Shown: positions 1 through 10,739 of the stretch, piece after piece
Layout of the letters: each line of letters starts with the position of its first letter
How positions within the stretch are numbered: position 1 is the stretch's first letter
From: Euphorbia lathyris
Taxonomy: Eukaryota > Streptophyta > Magnoliopsida > Malpighiales > Euphorbiaceae
Length of the DNA stretch: 64,000 nucleotides
Direction of reading: 5' to 3'
Assembly (NCBI RefSeq): GCF_963576675.1
Contig: NC_088912.1
Span: forward strand, 59,094,895-59,158,894
The notes under the pieces: model-generated
Database searches by the model: none
What the model was told of the DNA's origin: nothing
The model's input: the letters and a program-made list of their open reading frames with translations, nothing else
Position numbers and translations under genes: made by a program

Positions 1-1319
1 GGGGAATTCAAGTGGAGACATTCAATACAGATGTCAATCTAGCTAGTGACTGGAGGAGTCCCATCAAGGAGTATTTGTCAAACCCAGGAAGACGAGTACC
101 TTATTCCCTCAAGATTAGAGCATTGAACTTCTTATTGATGGAAGGTGACTTGTACCGCAAAAATGTAGATGGACTTTTGCTGAAATGCTTAGGATTTCCA
201 GACAGCATGGAAGTTATGAAACAAGTCCACGAAGGAGTGTGTGGAGCTCATCAGGCAGGCATCAAGATGAAGTGGCTCATAAGGAGACATGGGTACTTCT
301 GGCCATCTATGCTGAAGGATTGTATGTCTTATGCAAAAGGATGCCGCCAATGTCAAAGATATGGGCAGATTCAAAGAGTTCCTGCAGATGAGATGTACGC
401 AGTCATCAAACCATGGCCCTTCAGAGGATGGGCAATTGATTTGATAGGGAAAATTTATCCTGCATCATCAAAAGGGCACAACTTTATGATTGTGGCAACA
501 GACTACTTCACAAAATGGGTGGAGGCCTTACCAATGAAGAAAGTGGACCAGAGAGATGTTGTGAAGTTCATCAAGGAGAACATCATTCACAGGTACGGGA
601 TCCCTCAGTCAATTACCACAGACCAAGGAACCATGTTCACCGGAGATGACATGAAGGACTTCATGGAAGATTATGGAATCAAGTTGTTGCACTCTACTCC
701 TCATTATCCATAAGCTAATGGTCAAGCTGAGGCCTCCAACAAAGTTCTCATCAACATCCTTGAAAAGATGATCGAAGATAATCCCAGGGAATGGCACGTC
801 TTACTTTCATAAACTTTATGGGCATACAGAACATCAAAAAGGAGTGCCACAGGCGTCAGTCCTTTCTCATTAACATATGGACATGATGTCGTGCTTCCTA
901 TGGAGGTAGTAGTGCCGTCCCTCAGAGTAGCCAGACAAAATGAACTCACTCCAGCAGAGTACACAGAAGCTATGATGATGGAACTTGAAGGATCTGATGA
1001 AGCTAGAATGCAAGCACTTGATCGAATGATTGCCCAGAAAAAGAAAATAACCAAAGCATACAATAAGAGAGTGAAGAAAAAGACCTTTGAAGAAGGAGAC
1101 ATGGTTTGAAAACTCATCTTACCAGTTGGAAGTAAAGATAGAGCATATGGAAAATGGTCTCCAAATTGGGAAGGACCATTCAAAGTCTTCCAAGTTCTAA
1201 AAGGAAACTCTTATTGGTTAGCCAGCTTGCAAGGGGAGCCACATAAGAGGTTCATCAATGGAAAGTACCTTAAGAAATTCTATCCCACCCTTTGGGAACT
1301 GAGGGAGCATCAGCCATAG
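1..1319 (+). pseudogene. Ty3/gypsy integrase remnant (3' end of pol)
   Basis: Broken integrase of a plant Ty3/gypsy polyprotein, entering from the left edge. The zinc-binding part shows H-x-H (around 245-290) and CRQCQRYG; the catalytic core follows with the D of WAIDLIGK, the D of TTDQGT and, after the first stop, the E of GQAEASNK. Stops fall at 711-713, about 810-812 and 1107-1109, each inside otherwise good homology. The C-terminal part continues as AYNKRVKKKTFEEGDM, a GKWSPNWEGPF chromodomain-less tail and LKKFYPTLWELREHQP, ending with a stop near 1318. The first and third stops fit CAA to TAA and TGG to TGA. The style of the core (HRYGIP, FKVFQVL) fits Tat-like or related non-chromoviral gypsy elements, but I cannot fix the lineage from this part alone. 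It cannot be functional. Confidence 0.88.
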
Positions 1320-1501
1320 GATATAGGCAATATGTATTTGATGTAATGCAAAGCAATTTCAATTTGAAAATTGTAAAGCTGGCTTATAGCCGCTATTCTG
1401 TTGGCAATAAAATAATAGCAGGCCTCTAGGCCGCAATTTATTCATCAAGCAATGTCTATCAAATATGTTTGACAAAGAAATCTATCTACAAGGGAATCAA
1501 A
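1320..1501. other. 3' non-coding spacer of the gypsy fragment
   Basis: Short AT-rich spacer after the integrase stop. It holds two similar phrases (GGCTTATAGCCGC and GGCCTCTAGGCCGC, near 1380-1435). No gene seen. Confidence 0.4.
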
Positions 1502-1998
1502 TCAATCATCCTTTAAATTTATGGTTTTTGGTTCTCCTGGGCCACTTGATTGAATCGAGACCCCACTGGTGAATGAATCTCTCTTCTCAGGAATAGGTGA
1601 ACTTTTCACCTCTTCAGCATGATGATCCATTGAATTTCCTAGGAAATCAGCTGGCAATGTCACTGATGCTGTTGCACACCTGATAGGTATGACCATGTCA
1701 CCTATTCGCACATTTTGAATGATTTCCTCTGGCTCCTCCTCTGAAACTATTGGTTCTGGCTCACCAGCTTTCACTTCTTCTTTTTCTGCCGGTCCCCCTA
1801 CTTCCTCTTTCCCATCATGGTGTCTTTCAACAGCTGCCCTCTTACGTTGCATCCTTCTCTTCTGTGTTCTTGTAAGAGGTTGGGGGAACTTTTTATGGCG
1901 CACCACGCACCACTTACCAGAAGTTTCTGCTTGAGGCACCACAAAACGAGGTCTCCTCTGATCGGCAGTTGGGGAATGCTTCTCTCGGTGAAATTCAC
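1502..1998 (-). pseudogene. Convergent gypsy-derived ORF (antisense ORF or inverted gag-side fragment)
   Basis: An open frame of 146 codons from the ATG at 1942, and open further upstream to about 1998, where it meets the copia LTR fragment. It contains the basic motif KKFPQPLTRTQKRRMQRKRA, then a Glu/Pro-rich acidic stretch, and ends LKDD-stop at 1502. To my knowledge that basic motif occurs in polyproteins of plant gypsy elements between gag and protease. Two readings are possible: an antisense ORF of the kind some Tat elements carry between integrase and 3' LTR, or an inverted fragment of a second gypsy element. The position just downstream of an integrase end and on the opposite strand favours the first; the motif favours the second. 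The 5' end is missing. Confidence 0.5.
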
Positions 1999-2005
1999 TT
2001 TTTAG

Positions 2006-2083
2006 AACTAAAGGGATTAGAAATAAATTTTGAACCGCAATTCCGCTGCGCTACAGTTGATTAACTGGCTATAATCCCTAACA
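2006..2083 (+). repeat. 5' LTR of Copia-1, last 78 bp only
   Basis: Matches 8250-8327 with one difference (C at 2053, T in the 3' copy) and ends in CCCTAACA just before the primer site. Sequence to the left of 2006 is unrelated gypsy DNA, so about 1270 bp of LTR are missing here. Confidence 0.9.
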
Positions 2084-2084
2084 G

Positions 2085-2096
2085 TGGTATCAGAGC
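2085..2096 (+). other. Primer binding site, initiator-Met tRNA type
   Basis: TGGTATCAGAGC one base after the LTR end, complementary to the 3' end of plant initiator methionine tRNA, the usual Ty1/copia primer. Confidence 0.92.
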
Positions 2097-3807
2097 TATG
2101 GTTTAGTCCGTTTTGATTGATTGAAAAATTAATATGATTTGGTTTTATTATTTTTCCAAATCAAGTTTTTGAAATTTCCTATTAATTCCTCGTGTAGAAA
2201 TTGTTCTAGGAAGTTTTCAATTTTATTTCTGTCTGTATTTTTTGGTGTGTTTGGTTATGAAATTATTTTAATAATTTAAATTAAAAAAAAAATACAGCAG
2301 CGTTTTTTTTTTAATAAACAGAAAAAAAAAATAGTTCCGGACACGGAACAGCAGTCACGGGACTGCTGTCCGCGGACAGCAGCCCCGCGGCTGCTGTTGG
2401 GCGGACAGCAGCACTGCTGCTGTCCGCCAGGCAGCAGCCACGGGACTGCTGTCTGCGGACAGCAACCCGGCTGTTGTCTCGGGGCCGTTTTTGGTCTAAA
2501 TTTAGATTATAGGGACTGATTTTAAGTTTTAAAATTTTTCATGGGTATTTTAATAAAATCAGGGCCCTAATACTGTTTAATTTATTAAACGTGTTTTGAA
2601 TAAAAATTAATTGGTATTAAAACGTTTTTTATTGGCATGCATATTTAATTTTAATCGAATTGATAATTTGTGTAAAATTGAATATGGTTAATTTGTGAAA
2701 TTGGCCCAATAGACCGTGACACCGGTTTAAATTGGGAGGGCTAAATTTTAGATATGTGACGACCCTAAAATTTAGTGGGAGCAAAATTGTAATTTTGCAT
2801 ACAAATGGATGTTAACCGTTTGGGCCTTTATGGGCCTTAGTCACATATGGTAAAATTGGCGATTTCACCCTAAGTAACTCGGCTTAACTTTATTAGATGA
2901 TTTTGGAATGCCATGATCATGCATTATATTTATATATCTTACCGTGCAGCAATGTGTTATAGAGTTCTATGGGCCCTAAATTAAAGTCGGTTTGTAATTT
3001 AATTTATTTTGGGAAATATGGCATGCGTGCCATTCTTTCATTAATGTAATTTTAGAATAGGTTCTATTCATAAAATTGTAATTAGTCGTGAAGAAGCCCA
3101 GATGGCCCAAGCCCATGGTGGGAGCCCAAGGAGACTTGAAGCAAGCCCGTGAAGATTAGATAGTTTATCTAGTTTCACTAGGATGTATTATAAGGCCCAT
3201 AGAGTCTCTATGTTTATTTTGATTACACAATTGCTTAGTATAACATGAAATATAAGTAGCAACGATCACCAGATCATCACCCGCGATAATTATATGTTAA
3301 AGCCGTATCACTTAATTAATCCGGATAATGAAATATTGAGTCGCTTAAAAGTGCTTTCCAGATTCACACCTCTTCCTCCCAGGTAGTGCTACAATGTATG
3401 ACGTGCCCTAGCAGGTATGCTGTAGTAATTAGTGGGCCGTCGAGGGTTAGGATACTTCGGTATGGCTACGCGTGTATGGTGGTTGGACTCAACGTGGGTA
3501 GCATTAGCTCAGAGCGGGCCCTAAGCACAGATGGGCTAAGTGTCACAAAGCCCATCAAACCAAGAGTCCTTGCGGAGGATTGGATAGTTTATCCTACCAA
3601 ATCGTCAATGGTCGACGGCGGAGCCCTAGCTCGGTCGATTGTTGATAGATTGTGGATCTTGGTCAAGACAGCCAAATAAATATCACCAATAACGAATTAA
3701 AATGGATTATTAATTTGATCTTTGGCTTAAGCCCTTTATTCTAACTCTAATGTAATTTTTCCACGTAGATTATACTCCACATCAAAATTACACGAAAAGA
3801 AAATTAA
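2097..3807 (+). other. Long untranslated leader of Copia-1
   Basis: About 1.7 kb between primer site and gag. It starts AT-rich, contains the GC-rich hairpin cluster at 2345-2490, and is otherwise without a recognisable gene. A 97-codon open frame at 3386-3679 has no recognisable feature and is probably chance. Confidence 0.6.
2345..2490 (+). repeat. GC-rich hairpin cluster in the Copia-1 leader
   Basis: CTGCTGTCCGCGGACAGCAG at 2363-2382 is a perfect 20-base palindrome. At 2400-2428 a 13-base stem (GGCGGACAGCAGC / GCTGCTGTCCGCC) encloses a 3-base loop. A third imperfect copy lies at about 2448-2468. All are built on the unit CAGCAG/GGACAGCAG. The position, 260 bp after the primer site, would suit an RNA structure in the genomic transcript, but this is inference. 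Confidence 0.8.
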
Positions 3808-4732
3808 ATGGCTGCAACAAGCAACAACTCACTCAGACCACTCCTGGAAAAGGAAAAGCTTTCAGGGACTAATTTCCTTGACTGGTCCAGGAACTTGCAA
3901 ATAGTTCTTAGACACGAGTCGAAGGAATATGTGCTGACTGCTGCCTTACCAGCAGCTCGTCCTACAGGTCGGGGCATAACCGCTGATCAAATGGCGAAGT
4001 ACGACTGACATGTTAAGGATGACAGAGGTGTCATGCATTATGCTGGGTATCATGGTTCCTGATCTTTAGAAACAGTTCATGGAGCAGCACGCCTTTGAGA
4101 TCATGGATCAACTCAAAAGGATGTTCCAAGATCAAGCTCGTCAGGAAATATACTTGACAACAAAGGCGCTATGCAGCACTACGATGCAAGATGGGACTTC
4201 TGTTAGCACACATGTGCTAAAGTTGAAGGGTTTTATTGATATATTGTCAAGGCTTGGCTCACTAGTGCCTGCACAACTAGCAGTCGACATCATTCTTGGA
4301 TCACTTCCGGCATCCTACAATCAGTTTATCATGCACTACCACATGCAGGGCGTTGATAAGTCTGTAGTAGAATTGCATGGCATGTTGAAACTTGCTGAGC
4401 AATCCTACAAGAGGACTCCAGAAGTGTTGCTGGTTAACAAAGGGAACGTACCTAAGGGAAAGGCCAAGTCCAAGTCCAAAGCGAAGGCCCAAAAGGCCAA
4501 GCCCAAGGCTAGGAAGGCGGCAACTTCTAAAGGTAGGTTGGCCTCAGCATATGATATCTGCCATGAGTGTAATGAGAAGGGACACTGGAAAAATGCGTGT
4601 CCAAAACTAAGGGAGAAACAGAAGGACGAAGCTTCTGGTTCAAGTATTTATGTTGTTGAATTTAATCTGGCTATTTCTACATCTTGGGTTGTAAACACTA
4701 GATGTGGTACTCACATTTGCTCAAATGTGTAG
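3808..4732 (+). pseudogene. Copia-1 gag, broken
   Basis: Starts at the ATG MAATSNNSLRPLLEKEKLSG, with the LSGTNFLDWSRNLQIVL pattern of copia gag N-termini. The frame is lost between 4005 and 4080 (a stop at 4006-4008 and another shortly after) and resumes at 4079 with the second half of the capsid domain. A Lys/Ala-rich basic stretch (about 4440-4530) precedes one CCHC zinc knuckle, CHECNEKGHWKNAC, near 4559-4600. The frame ends in the protease start, where WVVNTRCGTHICSN stands where copia proteases carry D-T/S-G; the catalytic Asp is Asn here. Nonfunctional. Confidence 0.85.
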
Positions 4733-6097
4733 GGACAAAGAAATAGGAGATTGCTGGGATCTGGTGAATTGAATCTTCGAGTCGACAATGGCGCTCATGT
4801 AGAGGCCTTAAAGATCGAAGATTATTCTTAGAGATACCTAGTGGATTAGTTTTAGAAATTAGAAATTTCTATCTTGTAGCTGCAATGCGCAGGAATATTA
4901 TTTCAGTTTCTATGTTGGATATTTATGGTTTTAATTTTAATATTGGACGTGGTATGATTTCTATACATCGTGGCAATATTGTTTATGGAACCGCATTTCT
5001 AGAAAATGGTTTGTATATCCTTGATCTAAAACGTAGTGAATCAATCTATAACATAAAAACTAAAAGGATTAAGACTAATGAACTAAATCCTACATATATC
5101 TGGCACTGTCGTCTTAGCCACATAAATGAGAAACGCATAACTAGGCTTCACTCTAGTGGAGCGCTAGGGTCATTTGACATGCAGTCTTGTGACACGTGTG
5201 AATCTTGTTTGAGAGGGAAGATGACAAAGGCGCCTTTCACCAAAACTAGTGTAAGGGCCACAGAGCTGTTGGAGCTGATACACTCAGATGTATGCGGTCC
5301 AATGAGCACAAGTGCTAGATCTGGTTTTCTGTACTTTGTTACCTTCACAGATGACTGTAGCCGGTATGGGTATGTGTATTTGATAAAACATAAATCTGAA
5401 ACTCTTCTGAGATTCAAAGATTTTAAAAATGAAGTAGAAAATCAACTTGGCAAGAAAGTAAAAACGCTCCGGTCTGATAGAGGGGGCGAATACTTGAGCC
5501 AAGAGTTTGTCTCATTCTTGAGAGAGTGTGGGATCATTTCCCAACTCACTCCTCCTGGTACACCCCAATGGAATGGAGTGTCGGAAAGGAGGAATAGGAC
5601 CCTGCTCGACATGGTCCGCTCAATGATGAGTTAAGCCTCTCTCCCTACCTCCTTTTGGAGATTTGCTTTGGAAATTGCTACTCATATAATTAACAATACA
5701 CCGAGCAAGGCAGTTGAAGGAACACCATATGAATTATGGACGAGCCGAAAGCCCGACGTTTCCTTCATGAAGATTTGGGGCTTTGATGCACACATCAAGA
5801 AATTGATAAGTGGCAAACTAGAGTCCAAATCTGTTAGATGCCAGTTTGTGGGTTACCCTAAGGAAACTAAGGGTTATTACTTCTACAACCCAGCTGAGAA
5901 TAAAAAATTTGTGGCTAGGTTTGCAATCTTTTTGGAAAAAGGAATTCCTTTCCAAAGTAGACAGTGGGAGTGATATTGATCTCATTGAGATTCAAGACTC
6001 ACAAACTCCCGCAGCTTATGCTGAGGATGCTTTGGGAACCGATATAGATCCTCAAAACATTGAGGAGGCTGAACCAGTTATACAGATGGTGTTTTAA
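4733..6097 (+). pseudogene. Copia-1 protease trace and integrase, broken
   Basis: After several stops up to 4885 a good frame runs 4885-5634: the GAG-pre-integrase H-H-C-C zinc site (WHCRLSHIN, CDTCESC) and the integrase core with LIHSDVCGPM (first Asp), RSDRGGEY (second Asp) and NGVSERRNRT (Glu). All three catalytic residues are present. A stop at 5632-5634 splits the core; the rest continues at 5668-5973 (YELWTSRKPDVSF, FVGYPKETKGYYFYNP). A frameshift near 5950 moves the reading into 5946-6097, where the acidic linker toward the reverse transcriptase ends at a TAA. Confidence 0.87.
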
Positions 6098-6978
6098 GTA
6101 GATTCATACAGAATTCTGATGAACCCTGTGTGTATATGAAAATTCAGTGGGAGGATATCCACTTTCCTAATATTGTATGTCGATGACATACTGCTCATTG
6201 GAGGCAATATATTAACACTGCAAGATCAAGCAGTGGTTGAGTAAATGATTCACAATGAAAGACTTAGGAGAAGCCGATCAAGATCTACAAGGTTAGATCC
6301 AACCGACTTCTAGGCTTGAGTCAGGCATCGTACATAGACAAGAATCCATCATGTACTCTATGTTATGTACAAGGCCAGATGTTGTGTGTTGCACCAAACA
6401 TGACTAGTCGGTGCCAGTCAGATCCCGATAAGGAACACTGGAAGATAGTAAAGGCAATCTTGAAGTACCTCAACCGTACCAAGGATGTTTTTCTTAGTAT
6501 TTGATGGGTAGGAGGAATGGCAATATCAGGTTACACTGACTGAGGTTTTAAGGATGATAACTAGTCACATACTGGGTATAGATTTCTCCTGAATGGTGAT
6601 GCCATTAGTTGGAGATCCTTAAAGTAGCCAACCATTGTCGATTCTATGACGGAAGCTAAGTACATCATTGCATGCGATGATGCAAATGAAGAAGTTTAGA
6701 TTAAGAAGTTCATAACTGATTTAGGAGTAGGTCAAACTCTCCTAAGATCAGTTGATGTTTTCTGTGACAATAATGGGGCCATAGCACAAGCACTGGATCC
6801 CATGTCACACAAGATATCCAAATGCATACTTAGATAGTAACACCTTACCCGATGACATTACATTGTAGAGGGTTGACACTGAGAACAATGTCGTTGGTCA
6901 GTTTACCAAGGCAATTGGTAGTACTAGATCTATAGTGTTTAGGGCAATACCCGCTTGGAACTAGTTCAAGTGGGAGAC
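6098..6978 (+). pseudogene. Copia-1 reverse transcriptase (deleted) and RNase H remnant
   Basis: Most of the reverse transcriptase is absent. Only the region around the catalytic motif survives (YVDDILLIGG at about 6177-6206). Frames shift often after that. The connection domain is visible at 6420-6500 (DKEHWKIVKAILKYLN) and RNase H at 6520-6720 (SGYTD, DSMTEAKYI). Stops are frequent. The segment ends at the purine tract AAGTGGGAGAC at 6968-6978, just before the 3' LTR, which is the plus-strand primer. Confidence 0.82.
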
Positions 6979-8327
6979 TGTTGGTGTGCCCTAGTTCATA
7001 GGCATTGGTTCTTATAAAATGTATTTGTGTCACATTAATAAAGGCATTAATCTAGTTCATTTATATCTTGTGCTATAATATGAATAGAGAATCCATTGAT
7101 TGATAATCGTAAAACCATATCCCAAGTCTATTCTATCATGGGAATGATTAGGACCACAGACTTGTATATTCGACGACTGTATGGTAGTAATTGATACTAG
7201 CCATAGCACTTGAGAAGTCATTTGTGAATATGGGTACATGTTGTATACATGTGACTGGATCGATCCATCCGAGAAAACTACATGGTGGTTGTGTCATTAG
7301 TTTTTCTTAAGTAGGTCTCTAACTGTCTTCAGACCAGATTTCATTATAATATCGATGTGGGATCCGGTTCACTTTGACATACGCCTAACAGGTCTGTAAC
7401 AGGATGCCAAATACGGGTATGATTGGGTGAACAGGTGAACACATTGGCATTTATAGTGAAGTGATGGAATTACCGCTCACATAATAGTGAGATGATATCA
7501 CAGGCCACTTGATGAGTGAGATTGATAAGTGGAGGGATGAGATTAATTAATTGGTTGACAGTAAAATGTCAAGGTAATTAATTGGTGGTTGATTAATTGA
7601 TTAATTGATACTTTGTATCAATGTAATTGATTAATAGATTTAGGTGTTGAGTATTTAATTGGTTAATTAGTTTACGGGATGTAATTAATTAATTTGTAAA
7701 TTAATGAAATTGCACTCGTGAATAATTAATCAAACTAATACGTCAATTTATTAATTAGTGTTGTTTATTTAATTGGGGTAATTAAATTTAATCTAATTAT
7801 AACTAATTGCATAGAATAAATACTATTGGTATTTATTTAAGTGATTATGTTAGGATTAGATTAGTTTTGTAATTAACCAATTAACCCTAAACCAATTAGG
7901 TTTAGGAATAACCACACTATATATAAAAGCCTAAAACCTAAAACAATTAACCCTAATACACTATTCATTCGGCCACTATGTTTGCTTCCAAAAAGCAATA
8001 CTAAAAATCGGCAGCCACTATTGTCAATAGTGGGATTTATCTTGGCGAATTACATAATCGTTCCAGTTCTTCCTCCGTTCTTCGGCTAGCACCGGTTCTA
8101 GCTCGATAGCTGCTCGTGCACCTGACTACGGAGATCTTACTACTTTGTGGATTCTTCAGCCGTCTCTAGAAGAGACAGTCCGGGTAAGTTTTTATCCCTA
8201 AACGGATCCAAAAGGTTTTATTCAATTAATGGTTAACGGACAAAGATCAAACTAAAGGGATTAGAAATAAATTTTGAACCGCAATTCCGCTGCGCTATAG
8301 TTGATTAACTGGCTATAATCCCTAACA
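6979..8327 (+). repeat. 3' LTR of Copia-1
   Basis: Starts TGTTGGTGTGCC right after the purine tract and ends CCCTAACA. Length 1349 bp. The last 78 bp match the 5' remnant. The AT-rich middle (7500-7900) is rich in TTAATTAATT runs. A TATA box lies at 7918-7926. The 3' flank begins with Sirevirus LTR sequence (ATTAT...). Confidence 0.9.
7918..7928 (+). promoter_or_regulatory. TATA box in the Copia-1 LTR
   Basis: TATATATAAAA followed by an untranslated leader; about 940 bp into the LTR, so U3 is about 970 bp long. Confidence 0.6.
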
Positions 8328-8933
8328 ATTATTTCAATCGTCTAAAGTGTCTTAGCAAATCCTTGTATAGGACAAACACTTATCATTTCTAGAAGATAGA
8401 AAGGAGAGGCTGAGTACTCGGTTATAGTACTCAGCGTGAGATTAGGATTGAGTAGAGGTATAGAGGAAGGTACTCTTGTTATACTCAGTTGCTAAGATTG
8501 TAAAAGGTTTGAGGCTCTACCTTTAAAGAGCTCAGTAGAGGATTCGAAATCTCGGAACGTGTTCCGGGGACAGGACGTAGGCTTAGAAGAAGCCGAACCT
8601 AGATAAATCTGCTGAGTAAAGTATTTCTTACCTTTAACTCCTTATTTATATTGCTTGCTTAAAATAACCAAAAACTGACCAAGTAAAGAGGTCAAGTTGA
8701 GTTGTGCGCGTTAAACGTCTGAGCTCAGGAATAGACTCTAAGTGCTATCTCCTGACTCAAGCTGAGAAACTGACCTAGTCACCAGTTGACTAAGCCAGTA
8801 TCTTGCTGTTTACTCAGCGCCGCTGTTAAAACCTTTTTCCTTAGAAAAAGAAGTCTGCTCTAATTGCGAAAAAGTTTAAATAGTTCCTAACCCCCCCTTG
8901 GAACTATACTTGCAACCTTACAAGGGACCAACA
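8328..8933 (+). repeat. 5' LTR of the Sirevirus, right part
   Basis: Collinear without gaps with 37125-37730 of the 3' LTR (606 bp each). It begins abruptly next to the Copia-1 3' LTR. Rich in CTGAG/CTCAG words. Confidence 0.93.
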
Positions 8934-8935
8934 AG

Positions 8936-8950
8936 TGGTATCAGAGCTTA
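8936..8950 (+). other. Primer binding site of the Sirevirus
   Basis: TGGTATCAGAGCTTA, two bases after the LTR end; complementary to initiator-Met tRNA. Confidence 0.93.
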
Positions 8951-8995
8951 AAAGCTCACTGTAAAAGGTCTAACAACCTTGAGCTGATCCCTACC

Positions 8996-10734
8996 ATGGG
9001 CGAAAACAGCACTCGGTTTCTCCCTGGAAACCAAACAACTCAGATACTGCCTGAGGGGCTGTCCATTACTAGGCCTCCCCTATTCTTCGGGTCAAACTAT
9101 ACCTTCTGGAAGAATAGGATGAAAAATTTCATTCAGGCTACAAACATGAGTGCCTGGCTATCTATAGTCCAAGGCCCATTTGTACCTGTCGAAGTTGTGG
9201 CTGGCCAAACAGTTGTAAAAGCTGAGGCCAAATGGACAGAGGATGATCTTAAGAAGCTCCAAAACCATGCTTCGGCTATCAATATGCTTCACTGTGCGCT
9301 CGATGCTGCAGAATATAATAAAATCTCAGGTTGTGAGTCGGCACAAGAGATCTGGAAAAAGCTGGAAGTCACCTACGAGGGAACAAATAAAGTAAAGGAG
9401 TCCAAGGTGAATCAGCAGATGAGACTGTACGAGCTGTTCAAGATAAACAATGATGAGGGCATTTCAGACATGAATGCAAGGTTCACCAACATCATAATGA
9501 GATCAAGAGACTTGGAAAAATCTTCACTGAGGAAGAACAAGTCAAAAAGATACTCAGGAGTCTTCCTAAAGATTGGCGAGCAAAGAAGATAGCAGTTGAG
9601 GAAGCTCAGGATTTAACCACCTACAAATATGACGAACTCATCGGTTCATTGCTGACCCATGAGATATCTATGAAGAACTTCGAGGTGAAGGAAAAATCTG
9701 AAGACAAGAAGCAGAAATCCCTTGTCATGAAAGCTGACTCCACTAACGGGAGCTCAACTGATGATGAGGAGATGGCTATGTTCATAAGGAAGATGAAAAG
9801 GCTATTCAGGAAAAATGACAAATACTCTAAGAAGCCTTACAGAAAGTTTGATAAGTATAAAGCTGACTCAAGCGACAGCAAATACAAAAAGGACAGCTCA
9901 AAGCCCATTACATGCTTTGAGTGCCATCAAACCGGCCATATTAAGTCAAGCTGCCCCACACTGAGGAAAGACAAGAAGAGTGGCAAAAAGGCAATGGTGG
10001 CTACATGGAGTGACAGTGATGAGTCTTCATCCACAGAAACTGAGGCCACCGAGTCAGCGAAGATATGCTTCATGGCTGACGAACTTGCTGAGCCATGCGT
10101 CTCTGAGCATGCTGACCTATCCGTCGCATCAGATGACGAGGAGCAATCAAATGAGGTAATTTCTCTTCCCCAGCTCAGAAACGATATGGTTAATGCCTTG
10201 AGTGATCTCTACACACTTGTCAAGAAGTGTAATAAGAAAGTTAGAGCACTCAGCAGGCGCTGTGACGAAGTGGAAGAGGTCAAACTGAGTGACCTCAGAT
10301 TCCTTCTTCAGGACAATACAACTCTGCATGATAACATGAAGATCATACATGAGTCTGTCTCTGAAGTCCAGTCAGTTTCAAAGAAACTGAGAAAGGACGT
10401 CACAACTATCCAGAACCAACTAAAGGTTCCAAATAAAAGAAACAGTCCTCTGAGAACTCAGTACCAAGGTACTCAGCAGAGATGGAATCCCCAGCGAAAA
10501 CTCCAGTGTGACTTTTGTGGGAAGTTAGGACACACCACTAAGGTGTGCTGGCACGCTCAGCACTGGGGTGCTGACAAGTCAGTGAAACATCCTAAACAGA
10601 AGGTCAGCTGTGACTTCTGTGGAAAGAATGGCCATACTGTTCATGTATGTCGCCATAAAATGAAATATGATGCTTTACCTGTTGCACCTAACAAGCAAGG
10701 ACCCAAAAAGAATTGGGTACCTAAAAGTAACTAG
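8996..10734 (+). pseudogene. Sirevirus gag with three zinc knuckles, one frameshift
   Basis: ATG at 8996 (MGENSTRFLPGNQ). The copia capsid domain is clear (RPPLFFGSNYTFWKNRMKNF, SAQEIWKKLEVTYEGTNKVK). A missing base in the A run at 9516-9520 breaks the frame; homology continues in the next frame through about 9650 and then in the long frame 9649-10734. That part has a Lys-rich region, CFECHQTGHIKSSC (about 9919), an acidic Ser/Glu stretch, a predicted coiled coil (about 10170-10420, LRNDMVNALSDLYTLVKKC and following), then two more CCHC knuckles, CDFCGKLGHTTKVC (10508) and CDFCGKNGHTVHVC (10612). The frame ends at TAG 10732-10734, directly before the protease. Coiled coils in Gag are known in Sireviruses; three knuckles are more than the usual one or two. 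Confidence 0.88.
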
Positions 10735-10739
10735 TTACA

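Larger units (their letters stand above)
2006..8327 (+). mobile_element. Ty1/copia LTR retrotransposon, degenerate (Copia-1)
   Basis: Bounded by a 78-bp remnant of the 5' LTR and a complete 3' LTR of 1349 bp (TGTTGG...CTAACA). An initiator-Met tRNA primer site follows the 5' LTR and a purine tract precedes the 3' LTR. Order inside is gag, protease trace, integrase, a deleted reverse transcriptase, RNase H, which is the Ty1/copia order. Frames are broken many times and about 150 codons of the reverse transcriptase are gone. The 78 bp shared by the two LTRs differ at a single base. The 3' end lies inside the 5' LTR of the next copia element, so this copy inserted into it. The exact copia lineage was not determined; the integrase resembles common Tork-type sequences. 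Confidence 0.9.

Noticed and set aside
3386..3679. 97-codon open frame in the Copia-1 leader
   Set aside because: No recognisable motif and no homology signs; probably chance.
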